From: Candidatus Moraniibacteriota bacterium
Lineage (GTDB): Bacteria > Patescibacteriota > Minisyncoccia > Moranbacterales > UBA11712
Assembly: GCA_003157295.1 (NCBI GenBank)
Contig: PMJF01000016.1
Location: forward strand, 199 to 7,024
DNA length: 6,826 bases
Direction: 5' to 3'
The notes under the pieces are model-generated. The model made no database searches. It had not been told where the DNA came from and saw nothing but the letters and a program-made list of their open reading frames with translations. Both the position numbers and the translations under genes were made by a program. How positions within the stretch are numbered: the stretch's first letter is position 1; every line of letters begins with the position of its first letter. This document shows positions 1 to 5,786 of the stretch, piece after piece.

Positions 1-80
1 ATTGAATTGATCGTCTTTAAAACGACCCAAATAAAAATTGTTCCTTTCTATAAAGCGATCTTGATTAGTCTTTAAAGATC
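1..80. other. intergenic tail with short imperfect direct repeat
   Basis: No gene is supported here. The segment holds two related 15-16 base blocks, TTGATCGTCTTTAAA at 7-21 and TTGATTAGTCTTTAAA at 61-76. The right block also forms an inverted pair, GATCTT (57-62) with AAGATC (75-80). It is probably the 3' untranslated end of a plus-strand gene lying left of the window, because a plus-strand terminator follows directly. Confidence 0.3.
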
Positions 81-119
81 AACCAAAAAAACCGGCAAGG
101 ACCGGTTTTTTGGTTTTTT
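81..119 (+). terminator. strong intrinsic terminator of a gene upstream of the window
   Basis: The left arm AACC-A7-CCGG (81-95) pairs with CCGG-T6-GGTT (102-115) around a six-base loop, leaving one bulged A, and T's continue to 119. It ends a plus-strand transcript entering from the left. Because it covers the TTG at 118, it argues against using that TTG as the start of the next gene. The A-rich left arm means it could also work weakly on the minus strand. Confidence 0.85.
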
Positions 120-130
120 GAAAGTAAAAA

Positions 131-159
131 TGGACAAAGACGATTGTTTGTTTTATGAT
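131..159 (+). promoter_or_regulatory. predicted leaderless promoter of the PEGA-domain gene
   Basis: TGGACA (131-136, 5/6 match to the -35 consensus), a 17-nt spacer and TATGAT (154-159, 5/6 match to the -10 consensus). Six bases then separate the -10 box from ATG 166, so transcription would begin at or next to the A of the start codon. The dsbB promoter has the same geometry, which strengthens both calls. Confidence 0.6.
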
Positions 160-165
160 GATTTT

Positions 166-1626
166 ATGAAAAAGATTCATCGCCGCCTGATTTTTTGGGT
201 GTTTTTCCTATTATTTATTCTGTCTACCCCTGTAGCCATCCTCTATTCTCAGGGCTATCGTTTTGACCAATATAGCCGTATTTTTATCCGCAGCGGCTCC
301 ATAACCGTAAAATCCGTCCCGAGCTCCGCCAGCGTCTTTCTTAACGGCAAACTGCAATCGGGTCGCGCCCTTGATATTATCAACAATTCCATCACCCTTA
401 ACGGACTGCGTCCCGGCAGTTACGCTGTCCGAGTCAGCGCGAATAAGTATCAAGATTGGGAAAAACAGATCGATGTCCACAGCGGGATCTCATCCGAGTA
501 TTGGAACGTTTTTCTATCTCCCAATGATCCGACCATGAAAGAATTGCCCGTCTCCGGGGTAGAGAGATTTTTTCCTTCGCCCTTCGGAAAACGCATTGCC
601 TATACAAGCCATGCTCAGGCGAATCTTGAGATCCATTCTCTCGACATAACAAGCGGCGAATCCCTTTTGGCTTATTCCGGAGAGAACCTTGAGTTCTCGA
701 ACAATAAATCCGAGAATTTGGAGTGGAATTTCAAGGAAAGGCTGATGGCGGGTCCTGTCACCCGAAACGAAAACAAGGATTATCTGATAATCGATATAAA
801 TAAGGAATATGACCCGGCCTTCCTTTCTGATCTGACAAGCCTTCGAGATTTTCGCAGCGCGCGTTGGAGCCCTAAAGATCAATGGACCTTATACTTCCTA
901 GGAAGGAGCAGCGAAAAAGCGCCGCAAATTTTATACAAATACAACGTTTCCACCAAAGAACTTACCGAAGTTGCGAGCGACATTGCGACCTTTGATTTTT
1001 CCGGGGACAGTATCTATGCGGTGCGCCATAATAATATCCTTTACAAACTGGATCTTGATGGAAACGAAACTTCCCAAGTTACTTCCACCCCTCTTTCAAG
1101 CGACGATCTGGGTGATTTTTCGAGACTGATCGTCTACGATGAGAACAGGCAGGCGCTTATTTCTGAAAAAGGCGTCCTCTTCGTGCATAACAACGGAAGT
1201 GAGAATACGATCCGCCAAATAGCGGATAACGTCAATGATATCCAGTTTTCAGACGACGGAAAGAAGATGATCTTTTGGGGGAATAACGATATAAGCGTTC
1301 TATTCCTGAGGCCATGGGACGTCCAGCCTCTGCGCGCAGAAAACGAGATCCAAAAAATTATCCGTTCTTCCGTTCCGTTCGATAACGTTTTCTGGTATCG
1401 CGATTATGAGCATATCCTGTTCACCTACCAAAAAAAGATCAAGATCATCGAGCTTGACCAACGGGATCACCGCATTTTGGCCAATATTTTCGAAAATGGC
1501 CTGGACAATTTTCCGGCGGCCTATGATTCCAGAAACAGTTTCTATTATTTTGTGGGCAGCGGCAACGCCTCCAATACGTTGTTCCAAATGCAGCTCCCCG
1601 AAAAAACGGGCTTCTTTGGGGGATAA
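166..1626 (+). CDS. membrane-anchored PEGA-domain protein with C-terminal beta-propeller
   Basis: A 486-residue protein with an N-terminal signal anchor (basic MKKIHRR, hydrophobic residues about 8-27), so the rest should lie outside the cytoplasmic membrane. Residues about 44-117 form a PEGA domain: a beta-rich 'SVPSSASVFLNGK' strand-turn, then GLRPGSYAVRVSANKYQDW and a closing strand. PEGA domains are small surface beta-sandwiches. From about residue 130 onward, repeated four-strand units with turns such as FPSPFGKRIAY, WSPKDQWTLYF and FSDDGKKMIFW look like a TolB/WD40-type propeller. This architecture, including GYRFD just after the anchor, is common in Parcubacteria. The substrate or partner is unknown. 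Start choice: in-frame TTG 118 lies in the upstream terminator, and ATG 130 has only a weak GAAAG upstream. ATG 166 sits six bases after a good -10 box and gives a normal signal anchor. It is transcribed alone and has its own terminator. Confidence 0.8.
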   Translation: MKKIHRRLIFWVFFLLFILSTPVAILYSQGYRFDQYSRIFIRSGSITVKSVPSSASVFLNGKLQSGRALDIINNSITLNGLRPGSYAVRVSANKYQDWEKQIDVHSGISSEYWNVFLSPNDPTMKELPVSGVERFFPSPFGKRIAYTSHAQANLEIHSLDITSGESLLAYSGENLEFSNNKSENLEWNFKERLMAGPVTRNENKDYLIIDINKEYDPAFLSDLTSLRDFRSARWSPKDQWTLYFLGRSSEKAPQILYKYNVSTKELTEVASDIATFDFSGDSIYAVRHNNILYKLDLDGNETSQVTSTPLSSDDLGDFSRLIVYDENRQALISEKGVLFVHNNGSENTIRQIADNVNDIQFSDDGKKMIFWGNNDISVLFLRPWDVQPLRAENEIQKIIRSSVPFDNVFWYRDYEHILFTYQKKIKIIELDQRDHRILANIFENGLDNFPAAYDSRNSFYYFVGSGNASNTLFQMQLPEKTGFFGG

Positions 1627-1645
1627 CTTCTTCAATTCCCATCAT

Positions 1646-1678
1646 AAGACCCGCCTCTTGAAATTTGCGGGTTTTTTT
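1646..1678 (+). terminator. intrinsic terminator of the PEGA-domain gene
   Basis: ACCCGC (1649-1654) pairs with GCGGGT (1667-1672) around a 12-base loop, and A/G-T pairs extend the base of the stem. A run of seven T's (1672-1678) follows. It lies about 20 bases after the plus-strand stop, between that gene and the convergent dsbB. There is no T-run on the minus side, so it should act mainly on the plus strand. Confidence 0.85.
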
Positions 1679-1685
1679 GATCTTC

Positions 1686-2201
1686 TCAACTCCTTTTTTC
1701 TCGATAGACCGTAAACAACGTTAGTAAGACGGCGAAAGCAGTGAATGCCATAACAGGAATTGTGATGTATCCATATTTCACAAATTCAGGAATTTCGCAC
1801 GACGGTCCGCTCAAAGAACACATGGTCAGCGCATTGATCTGTTGGACATAAATATGATAGGCGGAGAATAATATACCGATCCCGCTCAACGGAATTATGT
1901 ATTTTCCGGCCAGCTCGTCCCGTTTCCAATATGCGACGAAGAGAATGACCGCTTGAGGATACATGAATATTCTTTGGAACCAGCAGAGCTTGCATGGCAC
2001 GAGACCGGCTATTTCTGAAAAGTAGAGGCTTCCGAGAGTGGCAATAAGCGAAACCACAAAGGCCATCAGCAACCGGCGGCGCGTGACAAAACCAAATATT
2101 TTCTCCCATTTCAAGTTGAAGATCCAACCGAATAGCGAGACGACAACAAAAATTTGAGCGGCGATCGCGGCGATCGTCAGAATATTGATGATCGAATCCA
2201 T
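1686..2201 (-). CDS. dsbB: disulfide bond formation protein, DsbB/BdbC family, with extra N-terminal helix
   Basis: A 171-residue integral membrane thiol oxidase. The family re-oxidises the extracytoplasmic dithiol oxidase DsbA/BdbD and passes electrons to quinone. The first redox pair is C70-K-L-C73 in 'VPCKLCWFQRIFMYPQ', the BdbC/DsbB signature. The second pair is C128 and C135 in the next outer loop (TMCSLSGPSC). Hydrophobic segments lie at about 3-28, 44-62, 77-93, 101-118 and 144-166. That is one more than the usual four: the first segment is additional, followed by a basic loop (LKWEK, TRRRLL) that should be cytoplasmic. This keeps both cysteine pairs outside and puts the N-terminus outside too. 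No DsbA-like partner is visible in the window. The ATG has no SD but follows an excellent promoter with a six-base gap, suggesting a leaderless mRNA. Family identity is secure; the electron acceptor and partner are inferred. Confidence 0.92.
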   Translation of the reverse strand: MDSIINILTIAAIAAQIFVVVSLFGWIFNLKWEKIFGFVTRRRLLMAFVVSLIATLGSLYFSEIAGLVPCKLCWFQRIFMYPQAVILFVAYWKRDELAGKYIIPLSGIGILFSAYHIYVQQINALTMCSLSGPSCEIPEFVKYGYITIPVMAFTAFAVLLTLFTVYREKRS

Positions 2202-2207
2202 ATTTTG

Positions 2208-2236
2208 ATTATACAGCCTCTTTTGATCCTGTCCAA
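2208..2236 (-). promoter_or_regulatory. strong leaderless promoter of dsbB
   Basis: Read on the minus strand: TTGGAC (2236-2231), a 17-nt spacer, then a perfect TATAAT (2213-2208) preceded by TG. Six bases (CAAAAT) separate it from the dsbB ATG at 2201, so the predicted transcript starts at the initiation codon. An AGAGG farther upstream (inside the spacer) would not be transcribed and cannot act as an SD. Confidence 0.75.
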
Positions 2237-2301
2237 GATAAAAGACTCTCAGAAAATTTGCATGCTTTTCTTATATTTGCTTTATTTAAGCCAAAAGATA
2301 C

Positions 2302-2336
2302 AATAACCAGCCCCCGAGAGGACTGGTTATTTTTAT
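2302..2336. terminator. hairpin terminator, probably for hemerythrin
   Basis: AATAACCAG (2302-2310) pairs perfectly with CTGGTTATT (2323-2331), enclosing a C-rich 12-base loop. It lies about 45 bases past the hemerythrin stop codon. The better T-tract (ATTTTTAT) is on the plus side and the minus side has only GTATCTTTT. It may be bidirectional or a modest minus-strand terminator. No plus-strand gene that would need it is visible. Confidence 0.6.
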
Positions 2337-2376
2337 ATAAGCTTGTTTTGAGCGAATTTCATCTTTCACTGGTCGC

Positions 2377-2781
2377 CTATTCCAATCCATGCCCTTTGAA
2401 GCATTCAACGTATTTTTGATCCATCTTTTCCAAATGATCATCCAGCCATTGGCTCAAAAAAAATACGATCCCTCCGTAGAAATCAATTTCGTTCTTATTC
2501 TCCATCCCCTTTATTCTTTTGATCTCGTCTCTCATTTCTTGATGCTTCAGTTTGTGCTCCGCCGCGCCCTCATATTTGAATTCATCGAAATATTTTTCTT
2601 CGGTCGCAAAATGAACTTCTGAGTATTCAATAAGATTTTGGAAAAGGGACTTCAATTCCTCGCGGCCCTTGCTCGCAGTGATGGCATTGTAAAGATCGTT
2701 CATCAGCCCGATAAAGTATTTGTGTTGATTATCGATCTCCTTGATGCCGACACTATATTTATCTCTCCAGATAACTTCCAT
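2377..2781 (-). CDS. bacteriohemerythrin (single-domain O2-binding di-iron protein)
   Basis: A 134-residue cytoplasmic four-helix-bundle protein of the usual length for single-domain bacterial hemerythrins. The whole di-iron ligand set is present: H20 (in IDNQHK), H57 and E61 (HFATEE), H76 and H80 (EHKLKH), and H116 with D121 (HLEKMD). The N-terminal W..Y.VGI..ID.QH motif is also intact. The family binds O2 reversibly at a non-haem di-iron site, and proposed roles are O2 storage, delivery or sensing. Nothing fused to it points to signalling here. The ATG lacks an SD within 15 bases. A GGAGGG motif lies about 30 bases upstream, too far for initiation. A candidate promoter would give a leader of about eight bases. 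It is separated from the membrane protein upstream by 79 bases, so it is probably its own transcription unit. Confidence 0.95.
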   Translation of the reverse strand: MEVIWRDKYSVGIKEIDNQHKYFIGLMNDLYNAITASKGREELKSLFQNLIEYSEVHFATEEKYFDEFKYEGAAEHKLKHQEMRDEIKRIKGMENKNEIDFYGGIVFFLSQWLDDHLEKMDQKYVECFKGHGLE

Positions 2782-2795
2782 AATATTTATTTTAA

Positions 2796-2825
2796 ATCTT
2801 ATTTATTATTTCCCTCCGATCTCAA
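2796..2825 (-). promoter_or_regulatory. candidate promoter of the hemerythrin gene
   Basis: On the minus strand, TTGAGA (2825-2820, 5/6), an 18-nt spacer and TAAGAT (2801-2796, 4/6) predict a start near 2789 and a leader of only about eight bases. An alternative -10, TAAAAT (2794-2789), would make the mRNA fully leaderless but lacks a -35 match. This call is weaker than the dsbB promoter. Confidence 0.4.
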
Positions 2826-2860
2826 GCAACAGTTTCTTTCTAACTTTCGGATCGGAAAAT

Positions 2861-3172
2861 TTAGCTTCTTTTCCACTTTTTCCAATGCCGGTGCTCAACA
2901 TATACGATTCGCCACCATTTGAGACCGAGAAAAAATCCGCCGATCACGCCGGCATAGATGAGCGTCCAGTATAAATAGGCCGGAAGAGGGCTATATAAGA
3001 ACCAAAAAACTTGATCGAACTCCACTGGCAATCCCCGCTTCTCAAGTATTCCGATAAATTTCAAACTCAGCATCTCAAAAGCGAGAAACCCCAAAAGCTT
3101 GCCGAGGCTTATCGCCAGCAAAACATAGATTACTTTTTTGAGGCTCCACTCGTTTGTTTTTTTCTTCGGCAT
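2861..3172 (-). CDS. small two-helix membrane protein, unknown function
   Basis: A 103-residue protein I do not recognise. It begins with a basic cytoplasmic-looking stretch (MPKKKTNEWSLKK). Two hydrophobic helices follow, at about 13-33 (VIYVLLAISLGKLLGFLAF) and about 64-84 (PAYLYWTLIYAGVIGGFFLG), linked by a loop containing LEKRGLPVEFDQVFWFLYSP. The tail, residues 85-103, is unusually rich in W, H, K and R (KWWRIVYVEHRHWKKWKRS) and should return to the cytoplasm, where it could touch membrane lipids or nucleic acid; that role is a guess. The gene starts 25 bases after the stop of the 336-residue membrane protein with no terminator between them, so co-transcription is likely. There is no SD before the ATG. 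The coding call is supported by the clear membrane topology and clean fit between neighbours. Confidence 0.7.
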   Translation of the reverse strand: MPKKKTNEWSLKKVIYVLLAISLGKLLGFLAFEMLSLKFIGILEKRGLPVEFDQVFWFLYSPLPAYLYWTLIYAGVIGGFFLGLKWWRIVYVEHRHWKKWKRS

Positions 3173-3197
3173 TTGGGTTAATTAACACTTTGTTTGG

Positions 3198-4208
3198 CTA
3201 AGCCACACCTTTCATCGCATCCAATGAGCGCTTCATCCGCGAAAGCACCGGAGACAGCTTTTCCTCAAAATAGAGCGCGCATCCATACAACGTATAAAGA
3301 TCTTTTTTTGAATTAACCTCCCCGTCTTTATAAATATACAGCTGATCGCCGACAACTTCAAGGCTGAGTGACCGGCATTTATCCTCGAGATCCGCCATGA
3401 CGTCCGGCGAGAAAACTTCCAGCGCTTCGATCTCATATCCTTTGGAAACTTTGAGATTGAAGTATTCGTCGAAATCGCCCTCGAGCCTCAAGGGAACGCC
3501 ACTTGTGGACGTATCAAAGATCGATTCGCCAAATTCGTGACTTTTGTTTTCCAGGACAATATCCGGCATATTCGCGTTCAATTGAAACAGAAAAACCGTG
3601 AAGTCGTGAGTTTCAGATGATTTTCCCTGCTCGGTCGTATACTGATAGGAAAAAATCGAAACAGGGCAACCATGATACTGCCCGCTCACAACGTCAAAGA
3701 CCGACTTTTTGCGGCCGATTTGAAACAGCGTCCCCGCGAGCCCCTCGAGCGTTCCTTCGGCTGCATAGGAAAATCCATTGGCTATGGCAAACTGGCGCAT
3801 GAACTCGTGCCTGACGCGCTTGAGCAAATATAGATATCCGCTCAAAAGCAGATAGGCGGGGATGACATATACCTGCGTCAACGACACATTGAAAAAGATC
3901 AAAATGGCATAAAAAACAACTGTGATGCTTATGCCCGCGATAATATAAAAAGGATGTTCTTTGAGATAATTTTTCGCGCTCCGGCCAACGCTGTCGATCG
4001 ACTCATGGACCAGCGGAAAATCTCCGACCACCGCCTCCGATCGCATATTTCTTTCGATCTCTTGCGGCAGGTCGTTTTCTTTCGCCACGGACGATTCGGC
4101 CGGAGAGAACTGAAAAAATATTTTGCGCAAAACCACGGCGGTCAATACCATAGCCGCGATCCCGACACTGATCAGGAATGTTGCTAAAATGATGCTTGGC
4201 CAGTCCAT
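3198..4208 (-). CDS. conserved-looking membrane protein with large C-terminal soluble domain, unknown function
   Basis: A 336-residue protein without a family I can name with confidence. Predicted helices lie at about 6-27 (N-terminal), 86-106 and 112-129, so the soluble domain (about 130-336) should be on one side of the membrane. That domain is a mixed alpha/beta unit. It opens with a basic stretch (KRVRHEFMRQFAIANGFSY), then GRKKSVFDVVSGQYHGCPVSIFSYQYT and EGDFDEYFNLKVSKGYEIEALEVFSPDVM, and ends with GDQLYIYKDG. It recalls membrane proteins of the DUF3137 type in outline, but I cannot establish homology by eye. ATG 4208 was chosen over TTG 4277, because the TTG lies between a terminator and the predicted promoter. 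GTG 4217, three codons upstream in frame, is also possible. No SD precedes any of them. It is probably the first gene of a pair with the 103-residue membrane protein. Confidence 0.8.
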   Translation of the reverse strand: MDWPSIILATFLISVGIAAMVLTAVVLRKIFFQFSPAESSVAKENDLPQEIERNMRSEAVVGDFPLVHESIDSVGRSAKNYLKEHPFYIIAGISITVVFYAILIFFNVSLTQVYVIPAYLLLSGYLYLLKRVRHEFMRQFAIANGFSYAAEGTLEGLAGTLFQIGRKKSVFDVVSGQYHGCPVSIFSYQYTTEQGKSSETHDFTVFLFQLNANMPDIVLENKSHEFGESIFDTSTSGVPLRLEGDFDEYFNLKVSKGYEIEALEVFSPDVMADLEDKCRSLSLEVVGDQLYIYKDGEVNSKKDLYTLYGCALYFEEKLSPVLSRMKRSLDAMKGVA

Positions 4209-4232
4209 AATTGACACGTTACTACATCTTTG

Positions 4233-4260
4233 ATTATTTAATACCCTTATGTTATCCCAA
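4233..4260 (-). promoter_or_regulatory. candidate promoter of the 336-residue membrane protein gene
   Basis: On the minus strand, TTGGGA (4260-4255, 4/6), a 16-nt spacer and AATAAT (4238-4233, 5/6) predict a start near 4226 and a short leader of about 18 bases before ATG 4208. It lies just downstream of the preceding gene's terminator, the expected place. Confidence 0.45.
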
Positions 4261-4283
4261 ATCACCTGTTTTTTCAAATAAAA

Positions 4284-4318
4284 TACCGTCCAGCGTTGAT
4301 GCTACTGGACGGCTTTTT
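4284..4318. terminator. intrinsic terminator of the YkgJ-type operon (bidirectional in form)
   Basis: CCGTCCAG (4286-4293) pairs perfectly with CTGGACGG (4305-4312) around an 11-base loop. On the minus strand it is followed by TATTTTATTT. On the plus strand it is followed by CTTTTTCT. It lies about 50 bases after the YkgJ-type gene stop (4368), so its likely job is to end that operon. Confidence 0.8.
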
Positions 4319-4367
4319 CTCAAAAGTGCGGATTTATTAATCGAAGATTTCTCTCAGATCCCCTTTC

Positions 4368-5105
4368 TTACTGTATTCCTAATTCCGGGTCGAGAATCCA
4401 TTCGATAAAAATATGCGCAGCTTTTGTGTGGAGGACTCGTTCTGACTCGGCGTAGATCAGATCGCAGATAACCTGTCCGAGAATGAGAAAGACCGGTTTT
4501 GGCCCAACCATGTCGTAAGGCCGGCACTGCTTCTCCTTGACCATGCAAATCCGGCAATCAAGAGGTCTGGCCGGATAAACGCTGCACTGACCTGATTCAC
4601 CCAGAAAGACACAGGGCTTACCCATATGGAACTGCCGGGCAAACAAAACCAGATCCCGATTATCCTGTGATTCCATGGACTCGGCCCCGATTCCGATCAT
4701 GAAACTATAGGCCGCCGCTCGTTCTCTTGCCAGGTTGAGAATATCCTTCGACTTTTGCAAAGGCAGACGCTTGAGAAAGTTTCGGATCAATTCGTATTCA
4801 AATTGCGTGCAGCCGACCAACTGATGGCAACACACAGAGCACTCAGATCCGCAAACGACCTCCCCATTTGCACGATATTTTGCGCAAAGCCTGTCAAACA
4901 AGTTGAATATTGCCTGAACTCTCCGCATTCCCCGCGCTTTTGGTGGCAACATAGATTCGAAAATCTGGGTAGCTTGATCGATCAGAGACTGGTCATCCCC
5001 AGCCATAACGGCCGGTTCTCCGATGGCTCCCCATAAAAGAACCTTGCGTTCCGTCAGAAGGATGCTTATCTCTTCAGGTGTCAGTACCAATTGATGTTTT
5101 CCCAT
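4368..5105 (-). CDS. YkgJ-family cysteine-cluster protein (CxxCxxCC type)
   Basis: A 245-residue soluble protein with the cysteine pattern of the YkgJ / CxxCxxCC family (Pfam PF03692), described as a zinc- or iron-chelating domain. The first cluster is C85-x3-C89-x2-C92-C93 in 'CGSECSVCCHQL'. The second is PC165-x8-C174, then VYPARPLDC184-R-I-C187 and C194, the typical 'G.C.VY..RPL.CR' block. Extra cysteines are C74, C99 and C214. The first roughly 75 residues and the C-terminal roughly 50 lie outside the core; the front part is helical and the tail (VLHTKAAHIFIEWIL) is amphipathic. Family roles are poorly defined, and metal binding is the only safe statement. ATG 5105 is preceded by AAGGGAGA with five bases between. 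The in-frame TTG 5186 lies inside the upstream gene and lacks support. It starts 19 bases after the 191-residue gene's stop, so the two form an operon. Confidence 0.85.
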   Translation of the reverse strand: MGKHQLVLTPEEISILLTERKVLLWGAIGEPAVMAGDDQSLIDQATQIFESMLPPKARGMRRVQAIFNLFDRLCAKYRANGEVVCGSECSVCCHQLVGCTQFEYELIRNFLKRLPLQKSKDILNLARERAAAYSFMIGIGAESMESQDNRDLVLFARQFHMGKPCVFLGESGQCSVYPARPLDCRICMVKEKQCRPYDMVGPKPVFLILGQVICDLIYAESERVLHTKAAHIFIEWILDPELGIQ

Positions 5106-5110
5106 GGTAT

Positions 5111-5118
5111 TCTCCCTT
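5111..5118 (-). promoter_or_regulatory. SD site fixing the YkgJ-type gene start
   Basis: AAGGGAGA on the minus strand ends five bases before ATG 5105 and sits between the upstream gene's stop (TAA at 5125-5127) and this start. It decides for ATG 5105 over the in-frame TTG at 5186. Confidence 0.75.
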
Positions 5119-5124
5119 ATTGCC

Positions 5125-5700
5125 TTATCTGCCGCCGGCGGCGATGAAGTGCGGGTGGATACAGTGATGACACTCGGCTTTTTCAAGTGCTGCCTTGGCC
5201 GCCGGACAAAAGCGTCTCAGCGAGCGGGAAATTTGCGATATTTTACCCGCATGCAGAACCTCCGTTTCGATCCAGGCAATAAGATTCTCTTGCTGGATGG
5301 TGTGTGTTTTCACGACAACCAGCTGCGATTTCCGAATCGCCGTTACCGTGATCGCCACTCCCGGAACCGAAAAAAATGCGTGATCCCGATTGGCCAAGTT
5401 GCGGCCGAGGGGAATCAAGTACGGCTTTAGAGGCTTCCCGGAAAAACCACAAACTGTGGTCGCGGTTCCGGTTTTTCTTCTCCCGCCGCCACCTTCCGCC
5501 AGATTGATGAGAAAGATCAGATCAAGGTCCAGCAGAAATGGAGGCACGTAAAAAATATCCGGACTTCCCGCAAATCCCCTTTTCTGCATAGGGAACTCAA
5601 CAATAATACTTTGCCGAGTTTGCCTGGCCTCAAAGCCATTTTCCTTCAAAAAGGCCAAACAGTTTGGATCGACACCGGGAATTCTCGCAACAATACGCAT
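5125..5700 (-). CDS. unrecognised 191-residue protein with C-terminal Cys/His cluster
   Basis: I do not recognise the family. The start is secure: ATG 5700 follows GGAGGAG with a short gap. An in-frame upstream ATG (5772) lies in a structured leader with no SD. The N-terminal part (MRIVARIPGVDPNCLAFLKENGFEA) reads as a beta-strand and helix. Residues 47-68 (PDIFYVPPFLLDLDLIFLINLA) are hydrophobic with acidic breaks, more like a buried core than a membrane helix. A Gly-rich basic stretch (GGGGRRKTGT) follows, then strands (HAFFSVPGVAITVTAIRKSQLVVVK). The C-terminus carries C165, then C177-H-H-C180-x-H182-x-H184, a plausible metal site; C14 and C84 are isolated. Its partner gene encodes a YkgJ-type cysteine-cluster protein 19 bases downstream, so a joint role in metal or redox chemistry is possible but unproven. 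The gene follows a long leader with a perfect TTGACA promoter element. Confidence 0.75.
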   Translation of the reverse strand: MRIVARIPGVDPNCLAFLKENGFEARQTRQSIIVEFPMQKRGFAGSPDIFYVPPFLLDLDLIFLINLAEGGGGRRKTGTATTVCGFSGKPLKPYLIPLGRNLANRDHAFFSVPGVAITVTAIRKSQLVVVKTHTIQQENLIAWIETEVLHAGKISQISRSLRRFCPAAKAALEKAECHHCIHPHFIAAGGR

Positions 5701-5702
5701 AA

Positions 5703-5709
5703 CTCCTCC
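5703..5709 (-). promoter_or_regulatory. strong SD site of the 191-residue protein gene
   Basis: GGAGGAG on the minus strand lies just before ATG 5700 (four bases after GGAGG). It is the strongest SD in the window and rules out the upstream in-frame ATG at 5772. It begins only four bases after the end of the 5713-5751 stem-loop, so that structure could affect access. Confidence 0.8.
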
Positions 5710-5712
5710 ATT

Positions 5713-5751
5713 CTCGTGCCAAAGATTTTTTAAGGTACAGACAGGCACGAG
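5713..5751 (-). promoter_or_regulatory. leader stem-loop directly before the SD
   Basis: A perfect 8-bp inverted repeat, CTCGTGCC (5713-5720) and GGCACGAG (5744-5751), encloses 23 bases. In the minus-strand mRNA the stem would end only four bases before the SD of the 191-residue gene, where folding could affect ribosome access. No sequence match to a known riboswitch is evident. The effect is inferred. Confidence 0.45.
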
Positions 5752-5786
5752 CTGCGGATATTTTGTGACCACGCCTGGTCGGAATT

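Noticed and set aside
118..165. Longer N-terminus of the PEGA protein from TTG 118 or ATG 130
   Set aside because: TTG 118 lies in the upstream terminator and the extension carries the -35/-10 boxes of the leaderless promoter. The remaining protein starts with a normal basic signal anchor.
1300..1635. 111-codon minus-strand frame opposite the PEGA gene
   Set aside because: It is a shadow of the well-supported propeller-coding frame, with no promoter, SD or recognisable protein features.
2816..2855. Inverted pair CCGATC/GATCGG between the 103-residue and hemerythrin genes
   Set aside because: The arms are six bases with a 28-base loop and no T-run, so it is not a credible terminator and could be chance.
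4209..4277. Extended start (TTG 4277) of the 336-residue membrane protein
   Set aside because: It lies upstream of the predicted promoter and next to the terminator of the previous operon, and uses TTG.
4755..5036. 93-codon plus-strand frame opposite the YkgJ-type gene
   Set aside because: It is a shadow of the cysteine-rich gene, with no promoter or SD.
5106..5186. Extended start (TTG 5186) of the YkgJ-type protein
   Set aside because: It would overlap the preceding gene, uses TTG and lacks an SD, whereas ATG 5105 has one at good spacing.
5701..5772. Extended start (ATG 5772) of the 191-residue protein
   Set aside because: It has no SD and the region carries a perfect stem-loop. ATG 5700 is preceded by GGAGGAG.
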